In this document: positions 31,349 to 43,100 of the stretch, piece by piece
Layout of the letters: the number at the start of each line of letters is the position of its first letter
How positions within the stretch are numbered: the first letter of the stretch is position 1
DNA from: Apium graveolens
Lineage: Eukaryota > Streptophyta > Magnoliopsida > Apiales > Apiaceae
DNA length: 64,000 nt
Reading direction: 5' to 3'
Assembly (NCBI RefSeq): GCF_009905375.1
Contig: NC_133653.1
Location: 91,623,671-91,687,670, forward strand
Translations under genes and position numbers: made by a program
The notes under the pieces: generated by a model
Databases searched by the model: none
Told to the model about the DNA's origin: nothing
The model's input: only the letters and a program-made list of their open reading frames with translations

Positions 31349-34300
31349 ATGACATCAAAAAGAAAGACTAGGGCTGAGATCTCTAACAGCAATTCCGAAG
31401 GTCAGACTAATGAGACCATGAACCAAATGTTCCATCTGATGCAACAACAGATGGTAATGATGCAGCAGTAGATGCAGCATCAACAACAACAAATCCAACA
31501 ACAAATGTTACAACAGCCACCTCGTCATGAGCCTCAATTACCACCAATATTAGCTGTTGTTACTTTTAAGCAGTTTTAGGCAGTTAAACCTCCAGAATTT
31601 GATGGGTCTACTGATCCTATTAAAGCTACCACCTGGTTAAAAGAAATAGAGAAAGCGTTTGCACTAGTGAAGATAGGTGAGGACCAGAAGACTGATTTTG
31701 CTAGTTACTTATTGAAGGGAGAGGCAAATTATTGGTGGGAATCTAAAAAGGCTTTAGAGGGTGAAGATGTTATTGCTTGGGATAGGTTTAAAGAGTTGTT
31801 ATGAGAGAAGCATTTTCCTCGCTACGTAAGGAATCAGATGCAGATAAAGTTTTTAGAGCTGAAGCAGGGAAGTATGTCTGTAACAGAATATGAAGCCAGA
31901 TTTAATGAATTGGCTAGGTTTGTTCCGGAACAGGTGGACACTGAAGAGAAACAAGTTCAGAGGTTTCAAGAGGGATTACGACCATGGATACGTGGACAGG
32001 TTGCAGTTTTCGAATTAACAACATATACCGCTGTAGTCCAGAAAGCCTTGATCATCGAAGGAGAAAGTGAAAGATCTCAATGAGACAGAAGACAGGGAAG
32101 TTTCAAAACCGTTCCAACAGGAAGCCGGGATTTCAAGCCCGGGAAAATTTAAATTTCAAAAGGATAAGACAAGGTACACAAAAAACAGGTAATCGTTTCC
32201 AAGCCTCCAAACAGCAGGGAATTGTTAAGGTTCCAGTGCCGTATTGCAAAACTTGTGGACGAAAGCATACCGGCGTATGTATTAAAACAGATGTGACATA
32301 TTTCAAATGCAAGCAGAAAGGGCATTACTCTAACGAATGTCCAACAGGAAAAATAGCAGAAATCACTTGCTACCAATGCGGAAAGAAAAGGACATATCGC
32401 TAGGAATTATAAAGAACCAGAAATGGCAGCCAGTATCCCGAAAGTATTGGCATTACCTCCGTCACCGCCGCCGAATCAACCCAAAGCAATGACTTTTAAC
32501 ATGACAATGAAAGAAGCAGTGCAGAGTCCAAGTGTGATCGCAGGTACGCTTCTGGTGAATTCCGTAGATTTAAAAGTATTAATTAATTCTGGAGCTACCC
32601 GTTCATTTATTTCTGAAGAATTTCTTGATAAATTACATTGCGAAATCGAATGGTTGGGCGATACATTAATTATAAAATTAGCGAATGACGACTAAGTTCC
32701 AGTGGATCGAGTGTGTCCTGCGTGTGATATAGAAATAGCTGGACATCATTTTTCTGTAGACTTAATTCCTTTTAAGCTAGGAGAATTTCATATTATTTTG
32801 GGAATGGATTGGTCAGCATGTAATAATGCTCAGATAGATTGCGCGAATAAGAAAGTCAAATTGCGAACTGCGGAAAATGTAACGGTAATATTTAAGGGCG
32901 AAAAACAGCGGAAGAAATTTCTCACCATGATGCAGACCAAACGATTGCTTCGAAAAGGTTGTGAAGTGTACATAACTTACGTCTTAGATACTGAAAAAGG
33001 AAGTCCTAGAATAGAAGACATTCCAGTTGTATGTGAGTTTCCGGACGTCTTTCCAGACGAGCTTCCAAGGTTACCGCCAGATCGAGAAATCGAGTTCACG
33101 ATTGATCTAGCACCAGGTACGGAACCAGTTTCAAAAGCTCCATATCGAATGGCTCCAGTCAAAATGAAAGAATTATCAACGCAACTGTAAGATCTGTTAG
33201 ACCGAGGCATCATACGACCTAGTGTATCCCCATGGGGTGCACCGATGTTATTCGTGAAGAAGAAGGACGGCAGCTTGCGATTATGCATCGACTATCGGAT
33301 GTTGAATAAGCTCACTATTAAGAACAAGTATATTTTACCGAGAATTGATGATTTGTTTGACCAACTAAAAGGAGCTGCATGGTTTTTGAAGATAGATTTA
33401 CGATCAGGCTATCATCAATTGAAGAGTAAAGCTGAAGATATTCCCAAGACTGCGTTTCGTACGAGATATGGGCATTACGAGTTTCTTGTAATGGCATTTC
33501 GTTTGACAAACGCGCCAGCAGCATTCATGGATCTGATGAACAGAGTATTCAAGAAATATTTGGACAAATTCGTGATTGTATTCATTGATGACATCTTGAT
33601 TTATTCCAAGACGGAAGGAGTGCATGCAGAACACTTGAGGATAGCTTTGGAAATTCTAAGGAAAGAGCAATTATACGCAAAATTCTCAAAATGTGAATTC
33701 TGGTTAAGGGAAGTACAATTTCTAGGGCATATCATCAGTAGAGAAGGCATCCAAGTCGATCCAGCGAAGATTGAAGCTGTATTAAATTGGGAACGACCAA
33801 ACACACCGATAGAAGTTCGAAGTTTCTTGGGATTGGTAGGGTATTATAAAAGATTTGTCAAAGATTTTGCGAAAATAGCAACGCCACTGACCAAATTAAC
33901 TCGAAAAAGTAAAAAGTTTGTATGGAATGATAAATGTGAAAAAAGTTTCCAAGAGTTGAAGAATCGGTTAGTAACCGCACCGGTACTAGTATTGCCAGAC
34001 GAGCAAGGGAATTTCGTTATTTTCAGCGACGCTTCGTATCGCGGGCTAGGATGTGTATTGATGCAGCACGGTAACGTCATCGCATATGCTTCGAGACAAC
34101 TTAAACCCCATGAGCAGAAACATCCTACGCATGATCTGAAATTGGCTTCAATCGTATTTGCATTGAAGCTTTGAAGACATTATCTCTACGGTGAAAAATG
34201 CGAAATTTATACGGATCATAAAAGTCTGAAGTATATCTTTACGCAAAAAGAATTGAACATGCGTCAATGTCGATGGCTGGAATTGATAAAGTATTATGAT

Positions 34301-34731
34301 GTCACAGTCAGTTATCATCCAGGGAAAGCAAATGTAGTAGCGGATGCGTTGAGCAGGAAAGAAAGATTGAATTGGTTAACTTCATGTGAAGAATTGGCCA
34401 AGAAATTTGACAAATTGGAAATCGAGATTCGTATTCCCAATGAATCTGCAGGAGCTATCTATGCTATGACTTTTCAACCGGAGTTGCTAGAGAAGATTCG
34501 CCGTTGTCAAGATGAAGTGATGAGTCAAGATGACGACCTAACGGGAGAAGAGATCACAACTCAAAAAGATAATGAAGGAATTTTACGCTTTGCATCGAGA
34601 ATCTGGATCCCTAATGTGGTAGAATTAAAAGAAGAAATAATGCGAGATGCGCACAGTTCAAAGTATTCCATTCATCCAGGAAGCACAAAAATGTATCGCG
34701 ATCTGAAGGAAAACTTTTGGTGGACGAAGAT
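31349..34731 (+). pseudogene. gag-pol: gag-pol of family B unit 1, part 1 (interrupted by D)
   Basis: One degenerate frame from ATG 31349. Gag stops are at 31469 (CAG to TAG), 31577 (TAG, shared with unit 2), about 31802 and 32081. A one-base loss near 32100 and a compensating gain near 32390 flank the zinc-knuckle region (CRKHTGVC, CYQCGKK). Protease has NSGATRSF: Asn replaces the catalytic Asp, as in unit 2. Stops follow at 32693 and 33188. RT (33245-33800) keeps FIDDILIYS but has FRL for FGL. RNase H is stopped at 34172 (TGG to TGA). The integrase finger begins and is cut at 34731 by element D; the rest resumes at 48471. Confidence 0.9.
34727..34731 (+). other. Target-site duplication of element D, left copy
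   Basis: AAGAT directly before TGTAACGACC of D, identical to 48466-48470. It interrupts the integrase frame of family B unit 1 (compare the uninterrupted sequence at about 58310 in unit 2). Confidence 0.95.
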
Positions 34732-35651
34732 TGTAACGACCGAGAATTTTGCGTCGTAATTAAGAGAATAAAGTATGTGTTATGTGATGAGATTATAATT
34801 ATATGATTAAGTGATGATTATTTGTCTTATCTGTATACTAGAGTTAAGGATCGTGGATAAAAACGTTCCAATTTAAAGAGTCAGCTTAGAAGTTAAGCTT
34901 GGTGTCGGGCCGTCAGGTAGAACAGAACCCGTCCTAATATGGAATTAAATAATATAAAATGTGAGTTATATGTGAAGTAAATGAATAAAGTATTTCGCGT
35001 CTTAAGAGACATGTTGATTGGCAAAGATAATGAGAAGTGTAATCGAAACGCTGAGCGTCGGGCCATCAGGCTGAATGTGACTCGGTACGCGTAAAAGAGG
35101 ATAAGGATTAAAGAGGGATAGATTCTATGATCAGACCTGAGTCGTTATGTTACTATATGTGTGTGATTGCTTGACTGTGTGCATGACTATGTGTTCTGTG
35201 TCAATTTTGTGAATTTTAAAGGAATTACGTGATTTAAGTAAAGGTTTAATTAACCTTCGCGCATTTTTATAAAATCATCCGAGAAGGATAAAAACATGGG
35301 ATTTGTTCTGTTATCTTCGTGAAGATCCTAGAGACTATTTAAAAATACTAAGTGAACTTGATTGTTAATCTTTGCATTTTTAAATTGATTTTATGTGGAA
35401 AATGTATTTATTAAAGCAAGTTTGCGAAATTCATATAAAATCAACCGTTCGCTCAAAAATTCATTATGAGTAATGGTTGGAAAGCTAATTTCGAAACCTA
35501 CGTGTTAAAGATTTTTATTCAAGACAATTTCATCTTTCCAAGAGAGAAATATTTTTATTTTGAATTTCATTGCATTTGAGTAAAAAGAGAAAGAAAGTGC
35601 CAGTCAAAAAGGAATTATTGAATTACTATTTTGCCCTTAATCTTGGTGGAG

Positions 35652-35660
35652 TATAAAATA
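35652..35660 (+). promoter_or_regulatory. TATA box, element D LTR
   Basis: TATAAAATA within GGAGTATAAAATACTCC (a short palindrome around the box), followed by the CT-rich leader typical of plant 5' UTRs. The 3' LTR copy is near 45620. Confidence 0.6.
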
Positions 35661-35689
35661 CTCCTTCCTCCCCGATTTTATTCTTCTTT

Positions 35690-35800
35690 TCCGTGCACTC
35701 ACTCTTTTCTCTCTTCTTTTTTTACTCTCCTCTTTCTCTCGAACACTCTCACTCTCTCTCTCTCTCACTCCCTCTCGGCTCTCTCATCTTTCACCTCTCT
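35690..35800 (+). repeat. CT-rich microsatellite in D leader
   Basis: Mostly CTCTCTCT and TTCTCTCTTC runs just after the TATA box; repeated in the 3' LTR near 45660-45770. Confidence 0.8.
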
Positions 35801-37880
35801 CACTCGCATGCAACCGTTAAAACACACTCAAACACCGAGATATTGCTTCCATTAGTTGTTATTCTTTGTATATACTTCGATTGCTACTTGCATGTAAGTG
35901 ATTATAAAGGTTTTGTTGAAGTAATCACTATGGTTGTGTTTAAGAAAAACAATTTCTTGATGCATAACTAAGAGAGTGAATTTAAGCTTGATTGGAGGTC
36001 ATAAACTCGAGAAGAGATCCGTTATGGACTCTCTCAAGTTCTACCACCACCGACCATGATCCAAAGGAGAGCCGGTGGACTTTCCATGATGAGATTGTTG
36101 GATTTTAGTGTTGCATGTTATGATTTCTAGAAAATTTAGAAAAGGGTTTTGTATCTTTAATAAAATTCAAGTGTGTGCTTGAATAAATGATTCCATTGAT
36201 TGTGTTAGGAAGAAAATGAATGTGTGCATATGATTGTTGCTTAGAAAATAAAAAATTGAGGATTTGCATGTGAGTTTTTGCTTCGGTTTTTGCTAATAAA
36301 GAAGAGGACTTCGGGTTTTGTGGGTTAATCTTGTGGAACACTAGGTTTATGTGGCTTAAAGGTGATTGCATGATAGTTTTAAAGAAGATCAATTAGTGCA
36401 TGTTATTGATTAGTCCTTGAGTTGAAAATTATGTTCTTGCCGAATGAAAATAAGATAAAAAGGGGTTAATTATTGATTGAGCAAATGCATGTTGGTTGAA
36501 TGAGTTAGGTGTTACATGATTTGGTGTTTAAGTGAATGGAATGATCTAGTTAAGAACTAAAATAAATGGGAAATGTGATGTATTGCCTTGCATGTTAAAA
36601 TCCATTCTTGTACGTTGATTTATGGAGAAAAAAAACAACCCGAATGGATTCTTAGGAATAAAAAGGTGAAATTAAGTGGATTAAATTGCTAAGTGAGAAT
36701 TTGATTGCATGATAAAGATTAAGAAGTGATATGTTCGAATTTTGGTAATGAAACGGGAGTGTTGATTTCGATCTTAATAAAAGTAAGATTCGGATTTTTG
36801 GTTAAAAAGGGATGAAGTTTAAGTGCTAAATGATCCTTGTGAATTGCATTAGTTGTGCTTGCTTATATGAGGTTGAAAATGAATATATGTGGATGTGTTT
36901 TGTATGTATGGTTCGAATTAAGGAGCAAAAGAAAAGGAAATTAAGTTGATTGATATAAGTGATAGTATATTCGTAAATGTTTGGTTGTAAATAGATCTTG
37001 TACTCGTAAAAGAGAGTCGTGTTAGTGTGAATTGAGACATAGACAAGGTCAAGCGAGTACGCTTTGATTGCTAAGTATATAAGGATTATGCTATGTGCTA
37101 AGTGCTATGTGCTTATATGTATAAGCTATATTCGTATGCTCGAGTCAAGGATACATTCGAGTTACCGTATAGGGGGATCGTTCCGGGAACGAGAGTTGGG
37201 AATCTAATTAAGATTTTGGTTTTATTGTAGATTCGGTGTGTGAGGGCATTCAGGCTAGGAAAGGAAAGGAATTACTAGGTGGCAGTAGTTCAACCCTCAG
37301 GAAAGCAAATTCAGGCAAGTAACTCTGATTACTTGTGTAAATGATTATAAAGGAAATGTTGTTCATACCATGTAGAGTATTGAACTGTTTAAGCATGAAA
37401 CCCTTGTTTTATGAGACCCATGTTTTATGAAACCCTGTTATTGATTTAAAGAATCCCTGTTCTTGATAACCTGTTATTGATAAGCCAATTGATTTCACTC
37501 ATTGATAACCTGACCTTTCTGTTCAAGTTACCTATAATTCCATGATTTATATTGAACCTATTAATTATCTTGGTTAACTCTGTTTAATGATACCCTGATT
37601 CTCTTGATCACCCTATTGATCCCTAAGTCAATGCTGATCTTTCTTATCTAGTGCCTTGTCGTCCTTGATACAGAATTCTTGAGAATTGTTCCTTGCGTAT
37701 CTTCGATTCACTCCCTGAACTTTGTTTCTTTAAAATCTGAATTGAGAATGAGTTTCGACTTGAAAGAGTCTGAATGATTTCAAATTCTTGGTAATGATAA
37801 AATGAATTTTAGAAAACCTATTTGCTTTTTTTCAAACTCAAGGTTTTCCAAATGAATTTCTGATGGATTGGATTGAGATG

Positions 37881-37935
37881 TAAGAGGCTAGTGGGACTAG
37901 TCCAGTCATGCTAAGAGGCTAGTGGGACTAGTCCA
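37881..37935 (+). repeat. 24-bp direct repeat pair with palindromic core, D LTR
   Basis: The 24-nt unit at 37881-37904 recurs at 37912-37935, 7 nt apart. Each unit contains the perfect palindrome GGACTAGTCC. Also present in the 3' LTR near 47485. It lies 50 nt upstream of the TGATCA hairpin. Confidence 0.8.
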
Positions 37936-37988
37936 ATTTAAGGCTGATATTATGCCGATTGGTACCTTAAAGACCGGAATGGAGGTCG

Positions 37989-38009
37989 ATACGGGCTGAT
38001 CACCCGTAT
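37989..38009 (+). other. Hairpin with palindromic TGATCA loop (element D)
   Basis: ATACGGG (37989-37995), loop CTGATCA, CCCGTAT (38003-38009): a perfect 7-bp stem. The stem differs completely from A and B while the loop is kept. The 3' LTR copy is intact near 47586. Confidence 0.6.
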
Positions 38010-38517
38010 ATAATGAAATGGAAAGATAAAGTGATCCAATCAAGGGTTCTAAGTGAATATTTAAAAGGGAACTGAAACTTTTATTCAGTAAATTGATTTT
38101 TAGAAATGAAAATGGTTTATATTGCTTTGAAAAGAGTTGATTATGTCATTGTGGAGCTTAAGGCTCGAGAACCCTGATTCTTGAAATTGAAGATCATATG
38201 ATTGATTCTATATCTTGAAATACTGTTGCTTTCCTCTATCGGAAGATCTATTTTGATCCTATAATGATTTGTGATGAATGTCGGCTTTTGTCCTGTTTCG
38301 AGCCTTGTTCCTTGAAAGCCCAACTATTCTTCGGATACCTTTCCTTATCCCAAAGAAAAAAAAATGGAAATCTGCCACCTAGATTAATTAAAGTAGAATG
38401 CCCTAGTTTGTTCAAAGTATATTGTGATTTGATATTGTAGAACTGCTATATAGTTACTTGCAGAGTTTTATACTCATTTATTTTGTCTTAATCTAACCAT
38501 GGCAGTTAAGCAAGAAG

Positions 38518-38598
38518 ATGGCCAGGCTTAGGCGCACTGCTCGTAAGAGCATACCTGGTGGTCCCTACCGTATTGAGGGCTTCCGGTTGCCAGAGCAG
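38518..38598 (+). CDS. LTR-encoded basic micro-exon, element D
   Basis: 27 codons from ATG to CAG: MARLRRTARKS, a Gly/Pro part, then EGFRLPEQ. The CAG is directly followed by GTAGTAGTT, a good donor. The frame also runs on for 98 codons without splicing, but LPEQ followed by GT is what A and B share (SFELP[DE]Q). Spliced to 39108 it would supply the start codon for the accessory frame, in phase 0. The 3' LTR copy is at 48117-48197. Confidence 0.55.
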
Positions 38599-39107
38599 GT
38601 AGTAGTTGTTATGAGTGAGCTCGCGCCTAGAAAGAAGTGTTTAAAGATACAATGGGTTATCTGTCGGTTCCCAGCCGGAATCGATATTGTTTATTTAATA
38701 GTATTTCGGGCTTGTAAGTTATATTTTGTGATTGGTAGTTGTAATCTTGTCTCATACTTTATCCTGTTGATCCTGTTAGTAGTTAATCGGGGTTTATGCA
38801 TATTTAATTATTAGATTAGAGGTGTATGAGTCCTCATTTCCTAATCCCGAGATTGAGGGCGTCACAAGTTGGTATCAGAGCTACAGGATCTAGTCCCTGA
38901 GACAAGTTAGGTTTTAAAAAGGGTATTTTAGGAATATATCTATATCGCGAGAGAGTTCGACTCATCTAGAGTTGAGTAGACTATTAGGTATAGTCTAAGT
39001 AAAGTGTTGTTTGGTAAAGTGGAAACTAGAGTTAGGGTGTGAGATAGCTGGAAGCTTTATTTAACCCTAACATTGTTTCTTGGTTGCTGTTTTGTGTTCT
39101 CTCTCAG
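38599..39107 (+). other. Candidate PBS-spanning intron, element D
   Basis: Donor CAG|GTAGTAG; acceptor TGCTGTTTTGTGTTCTCTCTCAG ends 39107, the strongest acceptor in the window, with CCTAAC about 35 nt upstream; 509 nt. It contains the LTR end and PBS. Confidence 0.58.
38870..38881 (+). other. Primer-binding site, element D
   Basis: TGGTATCAGAGC, 3 nt after the LTR end at 38866. Confidence 0.9.
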
Positions 39108-39602
39108 GATCCTAGTAGTGGTAGTGACTCAGACTCAGAGATTGGCTTGACTGGTACCCCTGTGGACCCCGTTTCACCCTCTCCAAAGGAGCCTGTGTAT
39201 GTTAGTTCAGACCCAGAGGAGGACCCTTCTGAGAGTAGTGAGATCCCCATGCAGATTTCACCCTTGAGGCCTGATTCAGAGACCCCTGCCCCTGAGCCAG
39301 AGTCGGAGATGCCTAAGACTGTTCCTGTCAGTGTTGCTGGCAAGTTAGCCCAGGACCGAGACTTTGTGTACTCCCGCATTCCTGAGTTGGGAGCTTTGGT
39401 GGATAGACTAGCCAGAGAGTCTAGGCAGAGTGCTTCTGTTATGGATGATGAATGGCGAGTTCGGGTGAAGATGGTGGAGCAGGTTGCCCGGAAGAGATTG
39501 GATGAGGGACCATCCACTAGTGATGCTGATGCTGAGGCCCGGAGGCTGCATAAGATCATTCGCTGGATGTTGGTTGTGTTGAGAGAGATTCTAGATGATT
39601 AG
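39108..39602 (+). CDS. Accessory ORF upstream of gag, element D (candidate 3' exon)
   Basis: 165 codons including stop, open and undamaged. It starts DPSSGSDSDSEIGLTG directly after the acceptor. The first half is acidic and rich in Pro, Ser and Glu; the second half is charged and helical, ending RWMLVVLREILDD. The only upstream in-frame ATG (39084) lies inside the pyrimidine tract of the acceptor, so an unspliced start is unlikely. This is the best evidence that the frame is expressed through the LTR micro-exon. Composition and position match the A and B accessory ORFs but sequence identity is weak. Function unknown; no membrane segment. Confidence 0.65.
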   Translation, partial: DPSSGSDSDSEIGLTGTPVDPVSPSPKEPVYVSSDPEEDPSESSEIPMQISPLRPDSETPAPEPESEMPKTVPVSVAGKLAQDRDFVYSRIPELGALVDRLARESRQSASVMDDEWRVRVKMVEQVARKRLDEGPSTSDADAEARRLHKIIRWMLVVLREILDD

Positions 39603-40150
39603 ACGGGACTGTTGGTTGAGCCCGTAGATTGTTGTTATTGTTTTCAGTGCCGGTAGGCTTTGGGATACTTGGTCAGATGCCCGGATCCCTTTTCATTTAT
39701 CTAGTTGTATTTCAGACTAGTGTAGTAGTAGCAGTAGTAGATGGAAGATAGGGGTAGATAGGGGGATGTTTTCCAGTTTTCCTCTGTTTAACCCTGCTAT
39801 CTATTGTACCTTGTTTCAGAACTTAAAATCCAAAATATTCCCTATGTAACCTTGATTAAATAAATTTATTATCTTGCTTTCCTTTGTGCACCTTGATTAT
39901 CTTGTAAACTGTTCTCAATGCCATGTTTTAAATACAACCATGCTTTCATATAACCATGCTCAAAGATCATAAAACCCTATTCCGTGCCATGATAAAATAA
40001 CACTGATATTAGAATTATATAGTAATAGGATTGCATGCGCAAATTGGGTAAAACTTAAAACCCGCAAAAGAGATTTCATAAAAAAATTGTTGTTATATAT
40101 ATGCCATGCTATCGTATTGCTAAATAATTGCTCAATCAGGTTTGTAAGAA
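39603..40150 (+). other. Noncoding spacer before gag, element D
   Basis: No frame seen. It ends with AATTGCTCAATCAG (40139), an acceptor-like site 11 nt before the gag ATG, mirroring A and B. Confidence 0.55.
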
Positions 40151-43100
40151 ATGGCCAACTCACCAGATCACCAAGAAGAAGAAATTCCCACCCAAGACCC
40201 AGAAATAAACCCAAAAACCACTATGATGAGCAGACTTGCTCAGCTTTTGCAACAACCTGTGGCTCCAAAAGTTGGAAATTTCAAGCACTTTCAATCCGTT
40301 CATCCTCCAGAGTTCTTAGGTGTGCCAGACCCGATTAAAGCGCAGTCGTGGTTGAGAGAGATGGAAAAAGCCTTTGAGTTAGCAGAAGTTAAGGATGATA
40401 AGAAAGCTCAGTACGCAAGTTATTATCTGAAAGATGAAGCAAGTTTCTGGTGGGAGTCGTCTAAGGCGTTATTGGAAGGCAAAGACTTATCTTGGGAGAA
40501 GTTCACTGAGATGTTTCTAGAAAAGTATTTGCCAAGTTATATGCAAGATCAGTTGGAGATGAAACTTTTGGATCTTAGACAGGAGGAGATGTCGGTAGCA
40601 GAATATGAGGTGAAGTTTTCGGAATTGTCAAGGTTCGTACCAGAGTACGTGAATACTGAAGTGAAGAAGGCTAAGAGGTTCCAGCAGGGACTTAAGCCGT
40701 GGATTAGGAGTCAAATAGCAATGTTGGAGATCAAGAACTATGCTGCTTTGGTTCAGAAAGCAATGATAGTGGAAGGTGAGCGGGAAGCTGCTCGAAGAGA
40801 AAATGAAGGAAGAAAGAGGAAGTTTGAAAGCTCTGAGCAAGAGCAAGGAAGCTCAAAGTTCAGAGGGAAGTTTGGGAAGAATGGTGGAGGTCAGAACCAA
40901 AAGTTTCAGAAGTTTAGACCCGGGAATGGTGCTCAGAAGAACCGTTTCCAGAAAGCTGGACAACCGGGAAAGGAAAGCAGACCCCAGATGTAAAAATGCA
41001 GGAACTGTGGAAAGAGACACCCGGGGAAGTGTAATAAGCTGGACATAACATGTTTCAAGTGCAACTAGAAGGGGCATTATTCTTCAGAATGTTCAAATGG
41101 AGTAAGGAAGCCTGATTTGGCTTGTTTCAAGTGTGGTAAAGTGGGCCATATGGCTAGGAATTGCAAGGAGCCTGTGCAGAAGGCTAATGTTCTCAGAATT
41201 GTTGGACCGCCGTCACTCCCAGCACCATCAGCTCAGCCCAGAGCTAGGACCTTTAACATGTCAATGAAAGATGCGGTGCAAGAGGTGGACGTGGTAGCAG
41301 GTATGCTTGTTATAAACTCAGTAGAAGTAAAAGTTTTGATGGATTCTGGAGCAACCAGGTCTTTTATCTCTGAAAGTATTCTTGATAAAGTAAATTGTGT
41401 TGCATACCCTCTAGAGCCTAATTTGATTATAGAGGTAGCAAATCAAGAGAAAGTTGTTGTTAATAAGATTTGTCCAGACTGTGATGTGACTATAGAAGGT
41501 CGGCACTTTTCTGCTGACTTAATTCCTTTTAAGTTAGGAGAATTTGAGGTTATACTAGGAATGGATTGGTTGTCAAATCATGAGGTGCAAATAGAATGTA
41601 AAAGTAAGAAAGTGAAGTTAAGAACCAAGGATGGTGAGGAAGTGATATTTAAAGGAAAGAGGCAAGAGAAGAAATTTCTAACGGCTATTGAGGCGAGAAG
41701 ATTAATACGTCAAGGATGCGAAGTTTATTTGGCTCATGTCGTGGACGTAGAGAAAGAATCTGTAAAGATCGAGGATATTCCGGTAGTAAGAGATTTTCCG
41801 GATGTATTTCTTGATGAATTGCCTGGACTACCTCCAGACAGAGAGATTGAGTTTACGATTGACTTGGCTCCTGGTACGGAACCAGTGTCGAAAGCTCCCT
41901 ATCACATGGCGCCGGTTGAAATGAAGGAATTGGCAGCTCAGTTGCAAGAATTGTTGGACAAAGGAGTGATCCGACCGAGTGTATCCCCATGGGGCACACC
42001 GGTGTTGTTTGTAAAGAAAAAAAGATGGAAGTATGCGGTTGTGTATCGATTACCGTGAGCTGAATAAGTTGACGATCAAGAATAGGTACCCTTTACCGTG
42101 GATCGACGACTTGTTTGACCAATTGAAAGGAGCTTCGTGCTTTTCAAAGATTGATTTAAGATCTGGGTATCATTAACTAAAGATCAAAGTGGAAGATATA
42201 CCCAAGACAGCGTTCCGAACAAGATACGGACACTATGAGTTTTTAGTGATGGCATTTGGCTTGACGAATGCGCCAGCTGCATTTATGGATCTTATGAACA
42301 GAGTGTTCAAGCAGTATTTGGAAAAGTTCGTGATTGTGTTTATTGATGATATACTGATTTACTCCAAGACGGAAGAAGATCATAAGGAACATTTGAGGAT
42401 TTCCTTGGAAATTCTGCGAAAAGAGAAGTTGTATGTAAAGTTTTCAAAGTGTGAATTTTGGCTAAAGGAAGTGCAATTTCTTGGTCATGTAGTTAATAAA
42501 GAAGGAATTAAAGTGGATCCAGCCAAGATAGAAGCTGTGATGAATTGGGAAAGACCCAGGACTCCGACGGAAGTCAGAAGTTTTCTGGGATTAGCCGGAT
42601 ACTATAGAAGATTTGTGCAAGATTTCTCTAAGATTGTCGTTCCATTGACAAAGTTGACGAGAAAGAATGAGAAGTTCGCTTGGACAGAAAAGTGTGAGGA
42701 AAGTTTCCAAGAGTTAAAGAAGAGATTGGTAACCGCCCCAGTGTTGGTATTACCAGATGATAAAGGGGAATTTGTGATATTCAGTGATGCTTTATATAAA
42801 GGACTTGGATGCGTGTTAATGCAACACGGGAAAGTAATAGCATATGCGTCAAGGCAACTTAAGCCGCATGAGCAAAAGTTTCCAACACACGATTTGGAAT
42901 TTGCATCAATTGTATTTGCCCTTAAGATTTGGAGGCATTATTTGTACGGGGAAAAGTGCGAGATTTATACGGACCATAAGAGCTTAAAGTATATCTTTAC
43001 TCAGAAAGAACTGAATATGCGACAAAGAAGGTGGTTGGAATTGATCAAAGATTATTATTGTGCGATAAACTATCATCCTGGAAAGGCAAATGTGGTAGCT

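Larger units (their letters stand above)
35894..38505 (+). other. Candidate LTR-internal leader intron, element D
   Basis: Donor GCAT|GTAAGTGA (perfect consensus), acceptor CTAACCATGGCAG ending 38505 with a branch-like CTAAC; 2612 nt. The following TTAAG matches A and B. Confidence 0.48.
34732..38866 (+). repeat. Element D 5' LTR
   Basis: 4135 nt, TGTAACGACCGAG to GCGTCACA. Contents: TATA 35652-35660; a CT-rich microsatellite at about 35690-35800; donor GCAT|GTAAGTGA at 35894; 24-bp direct repeats at 37881 and 37912; TGATCA-loop hairpin at 37989; acceptor ending 38505; basic micro-exon at 38518. Confidence 0.95.

Noticed and set aside
38518..38814. Reading the D LTR frame as a 98-residue protein
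   Set aside because: The part after LPEQ becomes hydrophobic and LTR-like with no match in A or B, while the donor at that point is conserved; the unspliced extension is probably fortuitous.
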